Shown: positions 20,620 to 32,684 of the stretch, in pieces | How the letters are laid out: every line of letters starts with the position of its first letter | Position numbering within the stretch: position 1 is the stretch's first letter | The notes under the pieces: model-generated | Databases searched by the model: none | What the model was told of the DNA's origin: nothing | The model's input: the letters and a program-made list of their open reading frames with translations, nothing else | Position numbers and translations under genes: made by a program | Assembly (NCBI GenBank): GCA_012184525.1 | Contig: WOFQ01000012.1 | Coordinates: 62,001 to 126,000, forward strand | Direction: 5' to 3' | Origin: Xenoacremonium recifei | Taxonomy: Eukaryota > Ascomycota > Sordariomycetes > Hypocreales > Nectriaceae | DNA: 64,000 bases

Positions 20620-22630
20620 TCACACATACTTCTTCTCAATCTTAACCAAAACCGCCCCCTCCGTCACCCGTCCCTCCGCATCCATCAAATGCACAAACCG
20701 ATACCCCTGCCCCAACCGATCCAACCGCACACACGCCCACGCCGCCAAATCATCCCTCCCAATCTCATCATCCCGCACCGTAAACCGCACCCAGCTCAAC
20801 TCATCCAGCACCCGCGGGATACTGCGGAACTCCAGCTTGTCCGTGTTGAATTCCACGTCGCAGCCCTTGTACGTGCGGCTGCGCTGCTTGTACTCGCCCT
20901 CACGTTCGCGCCCGTCGTTCGGGATGGATGTGTCGTGCGATTCCTCGGGCCCGTCGACGTGCAACTCGGCTTTGATGTAGGGCCGGAAGCTCTTTGCGGA
21001 CTTGTCGCTGCGGGGGAGGGGGATGTTTTGCGCGGCGAGGAGCGTGATGGTGAGGTTGAGGGTGCGGCGGGTGACGGCTTTGGGGGCATCTTTGCCTGGA
21101 AGCTCAGGGCGGTAACCTATGTATGTATGTATTAGGTGTGAGATGTATATAAATCAGGACAAGATACTCACCGTCGGGCTTGAGCACGTATCCCCCCGTG
21201 CCCGCAAACATGCCCTCATTCAGCATCATCCCCTCATCCCAATTCTGCCAATTCAGCGCCACGATCTGAATGCCCTTCCTCCAGAACGCCGCGGGCTCCA
21301 AATTCGACGACCCAATGCGCAGCCCCCATGGATACGTGCGCATCAAGAAGTGCTTGTTATGGTTGAACAGCTCGGCAGCCTGCTTCTCATGCACATCAGC
21401 CACCTTCTTCTCCGACAGCGAGAAGATGTGCGTCGGCATGGCGGCCTCCGGCTGCGTCAAGCTCTTGAACGACACGCCGCGCGTGAAGATGCCCATCTGG
21501 CTGAGCGCCTGGATAATCTTGGCCGGCTTCTTCTTCTTCTTGGCTTTGGCCTTGGCTGCCGCCGCCGAGTCGCCTGCACTGCCAGCCAACTCCTCGTCGC
21601 TTTCTTCTGCTTGTGTCGACACGGCGGTGGAAGCTGTTCCAGGAGGCACGTACTTGACCTTGACGAGAAGCTTGCGGCGGAGCTCGCCCGGTGATGGCAG
21701 GGCGTCGGCGGCCTGGTCAGCCTGCGTCTCTGGGACGAGCATGCCCTTCCAAACCTCCTTCATGATATCGACCATGACTTGCTGCTGCTCGACGCCGCAA
21801 TGCACCTCGAGTGAGACCACCACTGGCAAATCGCTGACCACGAAAGCTGCCTCCTTGATGGCGTGGCAAACAGCACGGAAAGGCACCTCCTTGGTGAGGG
21901 TGTAGCCGTGGAGGACTCGCGGCTCAACCAGAAGCGGCGGCACATCTGGCTCAGCTGATGAAGGGGCTGCAGCAGGTGGCTTCTGCTGCTCGTCCTTGTC
22001 CTTGATAGACGTCTTCTCGAGCTTGCTGGTGACAGTCTCTTTAAGCTTGCTCAACCGGCTCTGCTTCTTGCCCGTTGGAGACTCCTTCTTTTTCTTCTTC
22101 TCCTTCTTCTTCTCTTTGCCAGCAACATCCTCGTCGCTGCTACTCTCACTGCTCGTCTCAACATCTGAATCATCGCCATCCCACACATCGATCTCAATAC
22201 ACCGCCCGCCCCGCAGCAGCACGTCGGTGTACGGCTTGGTCGAGCTGTCACTATACAGCTGGTTGCCGGTCAAGTACGTGTTATGACTCGAGCTGATAAA
22301 GTAGCTCGACAGCGGCCACGACAAATCCTGGTCCTTGGGCGGCTCTGTAGCAGCACTATGCGACGAGGTCATCCAGGCCAGGAAGCCCGCCATATCGAGT
22401 GTCTCGCGCGCCCGCAGCTCCTCCGCGGCCGGCGAGGCGCCCTGGTGCTGGACACTGGCCAGAAAGGCATGGATCTGGTCGCGACTCCAAAGATGCGAGG
22501 TCGGGTCTGCGTGGATCTCGTAGATGTGCGTGAGGTTCTTCAACACGCTGGGGTTGATGGCCGTCAGCGTGCGCGCCGTCTCGCTGGCGCCGCCGCCGGC
22601 CTGCTGGAGGGGGTCGATGGGCTTGCTCAT
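20620..22630 (-). CDS. Phosphoinositide-specific phospholipase C
   Basis: The enzyme splits PIP2 into IP3 and diacylglycerol at the membrane. Exons are 22630-21172 and 21116-20620, with a 55-base intron, giving 651 residues. A short helical N-terminus with a rudimentary EF-hand-like region (~25-95) precedes the X domain: SSSHNTYL (catalytic His 116), GGRCIEIDVWDG (Ca2+ ligands, ~141-152), HGYTLTKEVPFR (~241) and SLEVHC (second His 277). The Y domain has FNHNKHFLMRTYPWGLRIGSSN and WQNWDEGMMLNEGMF. A C2 domain follows (LNLTITLLAAQNIPLPRSD ... AELHVDG ... WVRFTVRDDEIGRDDLAAW). There is no PH domain. An unusual ~80-residue acidic then Lys-rich insert sits at about 153-235 inside X. The X/Y linker is Lys- and Ala-rich. 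Several PLC paralogues exist in fungi, so no symbol is given. Confidence 0.94.
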
Positions 22631-23228
22631 GTTTGCTCAGCAAAGATGTTTGAGGAAAGCAAGAAAAGAAGGGCAAAAGAGCAGAAAACAAGCTGAAGTC
22701 TACATGCACCCAAGAATGGTAGGGATGTACAAAGCAGAGCGGTGGTGACGATGCACTGTGATGATGTCGTCCCGCTCGCTCCCCGCCAAGCTGTATAGAG
22801 CTCAGCTGAGCTGATGTGGCACTGCTGTGACGTCCCCACCAAGACCAACAAACATGAACCTTGACCAGACCAGCTCAACCAGGTTTCAGCACTCCATTAT
22901 GCCACCTAGTGTGAAGCAGGTTGATCTGCCGGTGCGGTGCCTTGGATTCTATCCAAGATTGAATCACCAGCTACCTTGTATATCATCTCCTGCGTCTTCC
23001 ATTGGCCTACCCGTGGGATTCGTCTCTCACGCACCGACTCACCCCAACCTGACTGGTTCTTATAGCTCAAGACAAGGTAATGAAGATGATTCCCATTTTG
23101 ATCCTATGGAATATTGAAGGCCGTTGAAACGCTCCAGAAGTCACTCTGATGAAACCCGTGCATCATAACGTTCCTGATTTTCCCCGCCTGTTTTCGTAAT
23201 GTCCCCTTCAACGCCGTCGCTGAACAGA
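22631..23228. promoter_or_regulatory. PLC upstream region and Swd3 3' end
   Basis: About 600 bases between two minus-strand genes. The part next to 22630 is the PLC leader. I see no further gene. An AGCTGAGCTGATGTGGC stretch at about 22802-22818 is a short direct repeat. Confidence 0.45.
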
Positions 23229-24830
23229 CTATGCCCCCTCCATCTTGACATCCTCCCCGCGAATTGGCAACTCAATCTCAGCCCCCTTCTCACCTCCCTC
23301 AACACCATTCCCAACCACAGTCTCTCCATGCCGATACACCCTTACAGTGCCGTCCTGCCCCGCGCTCGCCATCGTGCTGCCATTCACATCCACCCAAAAG
23401 CACACGCCTTTGTGGCCCTCAATGCGCTGCACCACCGCCTTGCTCTTCACATCCCATAGCACAATGCCTCCATCCTCGCTGGCCGACGCGATGAACGCCG
23501 CCCCATCTAACACACCGAAGCAGCCGCCGACAGCAAATTTCTCGTTGACGTGGCCTTGGTACGTCTTCTTGACGCTGCCGGCGACGTAGTCCCATAGCCG
23601 GATGCAGTTGTCGAGGTTGAAGGCCAGCACAAAGCGTCCGTTGGGTGAGAAGCATACGTTTGTGACGGCAGGGTTGTCTTCGTGGACGAGCGTACGCAAG
23701 CATTGGCCTGTGGATGTATCCCAGACACGGCTGCTCAGACGTTAGAGAGGTAGTGGATTAAGGAATCGGCGGGGGACTTACATGAGACCATCCGTAGAGC
23801 AGCTCACCACCAGCGTCCCGTCTCTGCAAAAGTCGATTCCACTGACGGGATCACTATGGGCAGGGAGACTACGCATAAGCCTTCCAGCTCTCACATCCCA
23901 CAGAAAAACTGCCTCGTCATAAGACCCGCTGGCGAGGATGTTGCCCTTGGGCGAGAAAGCCAAGCAGTGAATGTAGTTATGATGGCCCTTCAGCGGCGCC
24001 ATCTCCTGTCCGGCGACCGATTTCCGAGCCGTCGTCCTTGGCCTCCCCGTCACCCGATCCCACAGCCGTATCAGCTTGTCATCAGAGCCGCTGGCAAGGG
24101 TATTGCTATCAGGCGTCCAAGCCAAGCAACTCACCCCCGCCATATGCCCAACCAGCGTATCCATATGCTCCCCCGTCGCAGCATCCCAGATCTTCAGCGT
24201 GGCATCCGCCGACGCACTAGCAATGAACCGCCCATTCGGCGAGATGCGCACCTGCGAGACCGGCTTGGTGTGCCCGTGCAGCACGAGGCGCGGCCGGTAG
24301 TTCGGCTTCAGGATCTCGCGTGGCGGGGTTGGCTGCGGCGCGCGCGGGGAGAGGGAGTCGGTGCGGGTGCGGTTCGTAGACGTGGAGCGCGAACGGGAGT
24401 TGGGCGAGCGGGAGCGAGATTGGGAGGGTGATTGGGAGCGCGAGTCGGTTCGTGAGCGAGACCGGCGACGGCGTCCGGAGCGGCTGCGTCGTCGCGATGC
24501 CGAGCGGGTGGACGACAGATCGCGAGAGCGCGACCGGGGCCGCCGCCTCGACGGTGACCGCGAGGAACTCTGACTCCTATCGTAGTATTTCTTCTCTGGC
24601 CCGTCTTCCCCGTTGACAGCCCGGCTGCGACTCCGACTCGGGCTGGCACTGCGGCTCATCGTTGCAGCCTCCCTCGGGCGCTCGCGGATCGACAACCGCC
24701 GCGTCACCGCAGGGCGAGCTGGCCCATCTGTGTAGGATTGCGCGAGTTCATCCCCCGACGAGCTGTATTGCGGCGGTGAGTCGCCATCGGTCTTGCGACG
24801 CTTGTTGGGAGCCTCGTCGTCGGAAGGCAT
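23229..24830 (-). CDS. SWD3: WD40 protein, Swd3/WDR5-like COMPASS subunit, with RS-rich tail
   Basis: Exons 24830-23782 and 23730-23229 (51-base intron, GTAAGT donor, AGCAG acceptor) give 516 residues. The C-terminal ~310 residues form seven WD40 repeats with clear ends such as ATLKIWDAATGEHMDTLVGH, KLIRLWDRVTGRPR, EAVFLWDVRAGRLMRSLPAH, LIRVWDTSTGQCLRTL and NCIRLWDYVAGSVKKTYQGH. Repeat order and wording match WDR5/Swd3, which supports Set1-type H3K4 methyltransferase. The N-terminal ~195 residues are disordered, start MPSDDEAPNKRRKTDGD and contain a dense RS tract (SRSRSRTDSRSQSPSQSRSR), as in splicing factors. The splice joins ...STDGLI|RVWD, a standard WD ending, which confirms the model. 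The ORF extends 27 codons further upstream, but 24830 fits better. Confidence 0.9.
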
Positions 24831-27800
24831 GTTTCTTGAAGGGGACAAGTCGTGGACGAGGCTGAGAAGGGTCGAATGGCTTAGCGCGATTGCGATTGGC
24901 TGCTCCCCCAATTCGTGCCTGAGGGCGCTGGCTTGACGTCACCTTCCAGGCACACGAACGGCTACGATCAACGAGATAACAAACAGCCTTATCAGAATCG
25001 ACAAAGGTTAAATTCACATCTTCAAGAAGTACACGTTCGATCCCAAGGGGCTCGTTTGAGCAGCTTTCTCCCCCATTACCAGGATCTTTGTTTGCTCCTG
25101 TCGTGAACTGCGAGGGCCATGCTGCGTAACATCACAAAACAGCATCTCACCCTAGCCAGCAGGCTGTCATCCAGATGGTATCACATGCAGGACAGGAGGA
25201 CAAGAGCCTCATCAATCGTTTCAACCTCTGACCTCCCAGCTTCAGAGCAAAGTCGGCCCTTTCCACGGAACCTTCCGTTCAGAGGATGCACCGCGACATG
25301 ACCAACGGGCGCTTCGTCGTATACACGGGTTTACTCTTCCAGAACTAACAAACACCATTTAGGACTAACAATCACCCTTTCGGGCCAACATGAATTTTCT
25401 ACCACCAACATGTTTTCTGGCCTCACCGCTGCAGGCCGTCTGTGGGCTTGAAACGGATCCAGGCAGGCGACAACCAAAACTTGCGCGCTGCCGGAACGGC
25501 TCCCAGCGGCTAGAAACCGGATTCCTACGCCACAAGCCGCCCCCCTGAGGACAGTTGCTTGCATCGCAATTTCGGAACACGAGGCGAGCGAATATTCACC
25601 GCCCACTGCTCCATGCCTCGAATCTCGATAAACTTTGCGGTGCATGCGGTGGGCACTTCCCGAGATTGCCCTATTGCGCAATATTTGTCTGCAAGCCATG
25701 TGCAATAACCACAGACTCTGAGATTGAGTTGATTCAGGTTCAGTTGCGAGCCTGTCCGGAACTCGTCGAGGGTCTCGGGCGCCAAGTGCAAGCCCTCATG
25801 ATTGGATGGATTCGAAGCCACCGCTCGGTGACCCAGAAGTTACCGGCTTTCGGGGTCGAGGATTGACACACCTCACAGAAAAGGAAGCTCTGACTTTTGC
25901 TGATTCGTCGGTGGTGCACTCTGCAAGTTCTCCAACCCCCACCGTATAAGTGAGCACTGCCACGTTCATGCAACCACCAGTGACAGGCAGCTTCAAGACT
26001 CTTGACCGTGATTCCAGTCCCTCCCTGCTCAGCTGGTCGTCGAAACAGACTCTGCCACGCATAGCATGGCGCCGTAGGGCTTCATGGGCTGGTGCATAGC
26101 CCCGGCTTAGAGCAAGGTCTAGATTCTCATCTGCCGTGAGCATTTAAAAATCTGACCAACCGCTTGCCAAGTCCTGGCTTTCCAAGATCTCTCCGAGAGT
26201 CAGCTTTGAGGTCAGCTGTCATGAAGCTCCGCCCCGGACACAACCAAGCAATACCACGCCCGCTTATTATGAGTGGACGTCTCCCACACGCCGCTTCATT
26301 TTAGGTCTGTTGTCTGCCCCGGCTGTCGCCCATCTTGAAGCCGGAGGTGAAAGGAGCTAGAAAAGATTTTGCATTCAAATTAGTGCTATAAAAAGAGCTT
26401 CGTTAGGCAGGGCGCTGCGCAAGGTCTTGTGAAGGGGCTGGCTGGCCTTCAGGCGCTGTCCCAAACAGGCAAGCAGGAAGCCGCTTACATAGTCAACCGA
26501 GCTATTGATCGCGTGCCGTTGCGTTACTGGTCGGCCGACGCCATGTGTCTTGAGGTGGCAGTTAGCTGCATGTCGTGAGAGACCCTTGCGCTGACTTTAG
26601 TTGAGACCGCTGAAAACAGAATCTGGACTGTCTCGCGCTGGTCAGCAACGGAGAGACAGCTTTTCCCATGATTCACCCTCTGACGGTGCTGTCTCATCGT
26701 GCAGGGAATTCCGTGCATTGTCTTGATGGATAAGCGGCAACGAAGCGGCATGACTGGAACTGAGCTGGACCCCGATCAGCAATGTCTTGGATGCCGAAAA
26801 GACGTTGCTGGGAATGCGGGCGCCGCGACGCCTCTGGCTCATTCCTCCCGCTGACACCGTCGCCGTCATTTGGGTGCGTGATCATTGTCCAACCCAGCCC
26901 ACGAATGTTGTCAACTGTGGCGTTCGAGCTGAACCACCATTGTCCAACCTCCGTCAGACATTGGTCTGCTCTCGTGGGAGGTCTTGGGTCTAGACACTTG
27001 GCTGCACCTGCACCATCTCAGCCATGGCGTCCAATAGTGTAAGCTTTCGAAAAGCAGTCGAAAACAGAGAGCTCCTTGAAGACCTCACTCACTGGTGGTC
27101 CGTCGGCAGGCTGGAGGAACTGAGCCCTGCAAGTTGGCCATTAATAATGTCCGCATATATGCAATCTATCCGAGACGGCCATGCTCAATTTTCACAAAAA
27201 CAGGGAAACAAGCCACAGCAGTCAAGCTTCGAAACATTTGCGAAACAATTTCTTCTCGTGAGAATCCTCTGGCAAAGCTGCCCAACACCATGGTCGTATT
27301 GAGCAGTACTGCTTGATCTTGGCAAGCGTCATCATAATTACGGCCGCTAAAGCTGGTGGTCAGCGGTGTCTGGAGACTCGGTGATCGCTACGGCTCTTCC
27401 GTGCTGGCCTGCTGAAATGTCAAAATGCAGATTAAATGTGCTAATGCGGCGAGACCATGCCGCTGCCATTGGCTGCCGGCAATGTCGAAATGAACAGGGA
27501 GTGCAGGATTTTAACTCTATCAGGGGGACAGTTCGGATGGGACGTCTGAGGTGGGGAGATGCGTAGCGAAACGTCAGGATTCCGTGACCCGATATTATTG
27601 TTGTTGGATCTTTGGAGGAATGTGCAGCGATGTTTGATTTCGGTAGGAATCGTGCTAATGAGTGAGTTCATGGAGCCCATTACGGAGAGCAAAGCCAGTT
27701 GTTACACCGGCGGAGATATCTTGTTGCACAAACGAGTCTGCATCCTTCGGCAACTGCCAACTTCACCCAAGTCTCTTGGCCTTGGCGTGAGCAGGGTAGC

Positions 27801-28910
27801 ATCTGGGGCGCAGCAAGCGGTTTGATCGATGATTGAAGGAGACAGCAGGGTCGATGATGCCACCGTGCTCTTGGCCCGGACGGAGAATCCAGACGGAGAC
27901 GGCGGATGCTCGATGCCTAACAGGGTCTGGTGGTCAACTTAGAGTCGCAAATCTCCTCTTGGAGACGGAGAGACACTGACGAGACCATTTGCGGTGGTGC
28001 ATGCATCGTCGGCAACAGCCCTATGGCGACAGCTCACCACCCTCTCCCATGCCGCCAGCATCCCGTCCCCGACCCGTCATCTCATCTGTTCCCAAGAATA
28101 ACCTCCCAGTGCCGGCCTTCAGGTCACCAATGCCACTAGTGGAAGCCGGGAGGGAGGGCGCCATCCTCACTGTGAATTGGCGTGCCCGGGAGAGCCTTGC
28201 AGGACCGTCAAAAGCGATGCTCAGCCCTGTTCGCCGAGGGGGTGCACGTCTCCATGCAGGCCGCCTCCTGGTCGGCGTTGGTCCCTCGTGGTAGCATCGG
28301 GGCAAGCGTAGGGCCCAGTCCAGCCGGGGCAGATGGTGGACAGAGCCAATCGGCGGCCGGGGCGAGTGCAGATTAAATTGCTTTGCCCCTGACGTGCCCC
28401 AGGACTCGACCGGGGTGTTTTGGGATGGACCGATCGCAGGCTGTTAGTGCCTGGCGTGGGAAATGGACGAGAAGCCGTGCAGAAGGGAGAAGTTCGAGAG
28501 CGGCTAGCAGCGCGAAGAGAGGAGAGTGTTGAGGCCCAGACTGGCAGGCAGGCAGGGTGCGGTCACTCCTTCCCGCTATTGGCACGGGGGGTACGTACTC
28601 TGACGCCTTAGTCACTCGCACCGTCGTTGCGCGCGGCTTCCTCGTGCCTGAGGCCGGCTCGTCTCAGCCTCTTCCCAAGGCATTTATCTCACGCTCACCT
28701 TTCTTCCCCTCCTCTCTTCTCTTCCCACCACCCAACCTGCACATACCAGTCACTCTTTAAATCCAGGCATCCAGCCTTCCACACTCTTTTTTCAACCTCT
28801 GGTGCAGTTCTACAAGCTACTACAAAAAACTCAATCCTTCCTTTCCTTCTCACTTTCCTACCCAGTCACTCTTTGTCAACACTTCGAAAACCACCCCCTT
28901 ATAATTCAAG
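24831..28910. other. 4.1-kb gene-free region
   Basis: Only short overlapping ORFs are found in all frames, with no splice-consistent model and no family motif. A 92-codon plus ORF at 27024 and a 115-codon minus ORF at 25796-26143 are the longest and look like chance. The last ~250 bases (about 28660-28910) are the core promoter and CT-rich leader of the GPI-protein gene, including TTTAAA near 28757. The rest may be a long promoter or old degraded sequence; no transposon ends were seen. Confidence 0.5.
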
Positions 28911-29722
28911 ATGAAGTTCTTCTCTTCCGCCGCTGCCCTCCTGGCCTTCGCCGCCTCGGCCATTGCTCAGACTGCCGACTTCGACCCCATCTACAAGCCC
29001 ACGAGCGGTGAGGTCGTCCCTGCCGGCGAGACCTTCACCATCACCTGGTCTGCTCCCGCCAAGTACGCCGATGTCAAGATCACCATCTCTCTGATCGGTG
29101 GTGAGACCCAGGGCACCCAGGTCCCTCTGATGGACATTGCCAGTACGTTGCCAAATCTACCTAGAAGCTGAATTGATGTCTAACCCACGCTCCAGCCGGT
29201 GTCGCCAACTCTGCCGAGTCCTACGCCTGGGCTGTTGATGCTTCCCTTGGTGCCGAGAACGTCTACGGCCTTGTCTTCAAGGTCGAGAGCGACACCTCCA
29301 TCTTCCAGTACTCCAACCCCTTCTCGATCAAGGCCGCTGCTGGCGGTGCTACCACCTCTTCCAGCGCCAGCGCCACCACCACCCTGACCACCAAGGCTGG
29401 TGTCAAGACCGTCACCCTGTCTTCCTCCACGGTTTCTTCCACTCCCGTGACCACCGTCGACATCGTCAAGACCACCACCGTTCCTTGCACCACCAGCACT
29501 CCCGTGGTCACCCCCACCACTGTCGCCAAGGTCACCGTCGCCGGCTACAACTGCACCACTCTGTCCACTGCTGCCTCTGTCCCCGTCGTTGTTGCTACCA
29601 CCTCGCCTGTTACCGCTGCTACCACCACTCCCGCTACCGTGGTCACCGGTGCTGCCGGCCGCGTTGGCGCCAGCTCCCTGGTCGCCGTTGCCGGTCTGGT
29701 CCTCGCTGCCCTTGCTCTGTAA
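28911..29722 (+). CDS. Kre9-like GPI-anchored Ser/Thr-rich cell-wall protein
   Basis: Exons 28911-29142 and 29196-29722 give 252 residues. A signal peptide (MKFFSSAAALLAFAASAIAQ) is cut around residue 19-20. Residues ~24-110 form the Kre9/Knh1-like domain (PTSGEVVPAGETFTITWSAP ... YADVKITISLIGG ... ESYAWAVDASLG ... FSIKAA). A Ser/Thr-rich stalk follows (TTSSSASATTTLTT ... TTVDIVKTTTVPCTT), likely O-mannosylated. The end is a typical GPI signal: a small-residue site near GAAGRVGASS, then hydrophobic LVAVAGLVLAALAL. Strong third-position C and choice of preferred codons suggest high expression. Homologues are abundant wall or surface proteins of unknown exact role, with a link to beta-1,6-glucan inferred from Kre9. 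Confidence 0.93.
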
Positions 29723-31077
29723 ACGGAGCATTGGTTTTTAGTTTGTCTTGGTTTCTACGGGGTCATGAATTCATGACTACATTTAGAGGGTCGCCTCTTG
29801 GGTCTTGAATATCGGGGCTATCTGGGTTTTCCTAGCCTTTTTGCGTGCACATACGTCGTTGGTTTGGTACTGAGTTGGGAAAGGACTTCTGGATTGTTTG
29901 ATGTACTTGAAGGAGTAAAAAAACGAAAACCCCCCCTGGGTTGGCGATCTTTAGGCAAGCTTGACGATGTAGCAGGCCTCGGAGTTCCCCTGCGGCTATG
30001 TCGAATAGAGACGTTGACCCAGCTCATACTCGAGCCATATTACATTAATGCGATAATGACTACATCTTCTAAGCTCTGGTTCTCTGGCTTCGTTAAGGTG
30101 GAGTGTGAGTGTCAGTGAGTCTTGATGATGAGTGAGAAGTCACGCAATGAGAGCAATATTTTTGTTGATACTCATCTAAACTTACGTGCTACTAACTACC
30201 ATTACTGCTTATTCCTAGCACCCAGCAACCAAAGCCACTACAATGGGCTCGTGAAAGCGCATCTGTCTGCCACCCAGCGCTGGAATGTATTCAATATGCG
30301 CCTCTCCATTGTTTACCCGCGACCCCGTGGCGGAAGGCTGGACGCAACCCACGCGACGGAATGCTCACCACCACAGCCAAAACCCTCCCGAAACTCCCCT
30401 CCAAACCCCCATGACGTCTATCTGTCTGCACGCCCAACATCTGCAGCGAGGCCTCTGAACCACAGGCCCTGAGCGAGAAATTGCGACGCGCCGGCTAGTC
30501 AGGAACCAAGGCACGGGGATCGGCGGGCGGATGACGCCATGGCAGCATTCCCCTGTGCGGATCGACGCGCTCTAGCGTGCTGGCGTTCCTGAAGGTGAAG
30601 ATGTTTCGGGGCGGCGAGACAGCTGGGTTTTGAGGTGAGGAGAGAGATCTTCTTCATCGTGCGTGGCCGAGACAGGTGACGGAGTGAAGAGACAGGTCTG
30701 ACCGGTTGTTATTTTGAGAGTGAGTGTCTTGCTTGTCGGGGTGTAGCCGCCGTTTCGAAACGTGTGGGAGAGGGTGTGCTGACGGTGGGTTTTGTAAGAT
30801 CATGCTGGTCCTTATTACACTTGTCAGCATGCACAGCGAATGACACAAGAGTTCGCAACCAAAAGCACTTTTCGTATTGACTACCGCTCCGCGTATGGAA
30901 TCATTGCGCGTATGGAAACATTGGTATCGCTCCAAAGGGACGTTCAGCAACCCGCATCAGTCTCACGTACTCCGTTCCCCTATTCCATCCTGTCCAAATC
31001 CCATATATCCAACTCGACCCTGTCGATTTCGTAACCCAAAATAGCAAAACTCGCTACCAAGCAGAGTATACCGCTTC
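29723..31077. other. Convergent intergenic region
   Basis: About 1.35 kb between the stops of the GPI-protein gene (plus) and the nitrate transporter (minus). No gene is supported. A short run of C (aaccccccctggg) lies near 29930. The small ORFs lack protein character. Confidence 0.5.
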
Positions 31078-32684
31078 TCAGTGCCCTCCCACCTGGCCCT
31101 TAGGCACAGGAGGGATCCAGCACACCGCCAGGTTAACTCCAATGTGGATTATGCCAATAATCCAAAGCCCTTTGGCATAGTCAACGCCGTTGCCAACAAA
31201 CCGGAAAATAATGGCGAAAATCACGCCACCAATGTTACCTCCGCCGCCAGTAAGACCAGATAGGATTCCATTTGCAAAGGGGTGTACGTGTGGTACCAGC
31301 GCAAAGTTGGCGCCGTTGCCAGCCTCATGGAACACTGACATGACCACAATGAGCCCAATCATCTTGCCGATGCCCTCGCCGTTAGCCGCAGATGGGTTGA
31401 GCTGGCCGACAAGAATGAGCAGTGCACCCGTCACGACTCCGCAAGCAGTGATCCAACCCTTCTTGAGCCAGAGGTTGCGACCACACTTGTTGTACAAGAT
31501 GTCAGCAACGACGCCTCCCATCGGTCGGTTAACGACGTTCATAAACCCAAAAATGGAGGCGTAGTTACTAGCTGTGGTCTGGCTAAGGGACGGAAAGTTG
31601 GCCTTGACATAAGAACTCAGGATGGCGTTAATAGCGAGCTCGCCGCCAAAGGAGCAGCCATAAGTGACGACGTGGAAGAGAGTCTGAAGTGAGAAGGCAA
31701 CATTCAAAGCTTCTCGAAATGTGGGCTTAACGACAACTTCTCCCTGAGCGATCTCGAGAGCCTCGCCCTTAGAGATGGCGACCTCATTGTCTCGAACCTT
31801 GACATCCTTCTCAGAGCCCGCGCTCTTCTCCTCGTCCGAGACGACTTTCTCTGATGGCGTGCCCGGGATATCGCCGGCCATCAAGCCGCCGAGACCATGT
31901 GACTGGAGGTTGACCTCAATCTTCTGCATCCGATCTTCCCAACGGCCGGTGGGTGTGTCGGGGCAGAGCAGGATCATGCTGACACCACAGACAATAAGAA
32001 AGACCAGAGGCACAACAAAGGTGACTCTCCATGCTTTCGAAGGGGTAAGTCCTTGAGATACCAAAGAGTCAAAGACTGCAGGCATGATCAAGTATGTAAG
32101 ACCTCCTCCGCTGTTGCCCCAGCCTCCCGCCAGAGAGTTTGCCGTTCCCACAACGTTCTTATCAAAGAACCCAGTACACCAGACTTGGCAGGGCACAAAC
32201 GTCGCACCGAGAATACCGATGAAGAATCGAGAGGCGTAAAGTCCAGCAGCATTCTTGACGAGGGGTGCGAGACCGATAGGGAGGCAGCCCAAAAGCAGAA
32301 ATCCGCCGAAGACTCGTCGAGGGCCAAACTGATCGCAGAGAGGGCCGGTGAGGAAGCGGAGAGCAAAGGTCGCAGTCAAGGAAACAATGTTGGAGTTGGC
32401 TATTTGTACAGGTGTGAGGTCGAGGTCCTTCTTTATTGTGACGGTCAACAAAGGGGGGAAGGTGTACCTTGAAGCAACGTCAGTCATCATTTGGACGAGT
32501 ATACTCGGGGCCGAGGGCTTGGGACAACTCACCATGCCCAGAATGCAAGCATGAACCCGAACCAGGAGAAGAAAAACACACGGCCGTATACGTTGAAGGG
32601 ATTGAGAACTGGGATACTGCGGGCCTTCTTGTTGATGGGGTTGACCTCAGGGGCGTTCCACAACTGCGTGATCTTGAACCCCAT
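31078..32684 (-). CDS. nrtA: Nitrate/nitrite porter (NNP family, CrnA/NrtA type)
   Basis: High-affinity nitrate uptake at the plasma membrane by proton symport. Exons 32684-32533 and 32467-31078 give 513 residues; the 65-base intron interrupts a Trp codon (FWAW|YTFPPLL). Twelve hydrophobic segments are present. Both nitrate signatures are seen: AGGWGNSGGG at about 164-173 and GLTGGGGNIGG at about 455-465. The RFLTGPLCDQFGPRR motif near 88-102 includes a conserved Arg of the family. A large cytoplasmic loop between TM6 and TM7 (about 235-300) is rich in Ser, Glu and Lys, the usual regulatory loop of fungal NrtA proteins. No nitrate reductase, nitrite reductase or NirA gene lies in the window. 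GATA-like sites and one NirA-like site are upstream. Confidence 0.95.

Noticed and set aside
27024..27302. 92-codon ORF starting MASNSVSFRKAVENREL
   Set aside because: Short and isolated, no splice extension and no recognisable motif; similar ORFs occur by chance across this gap.
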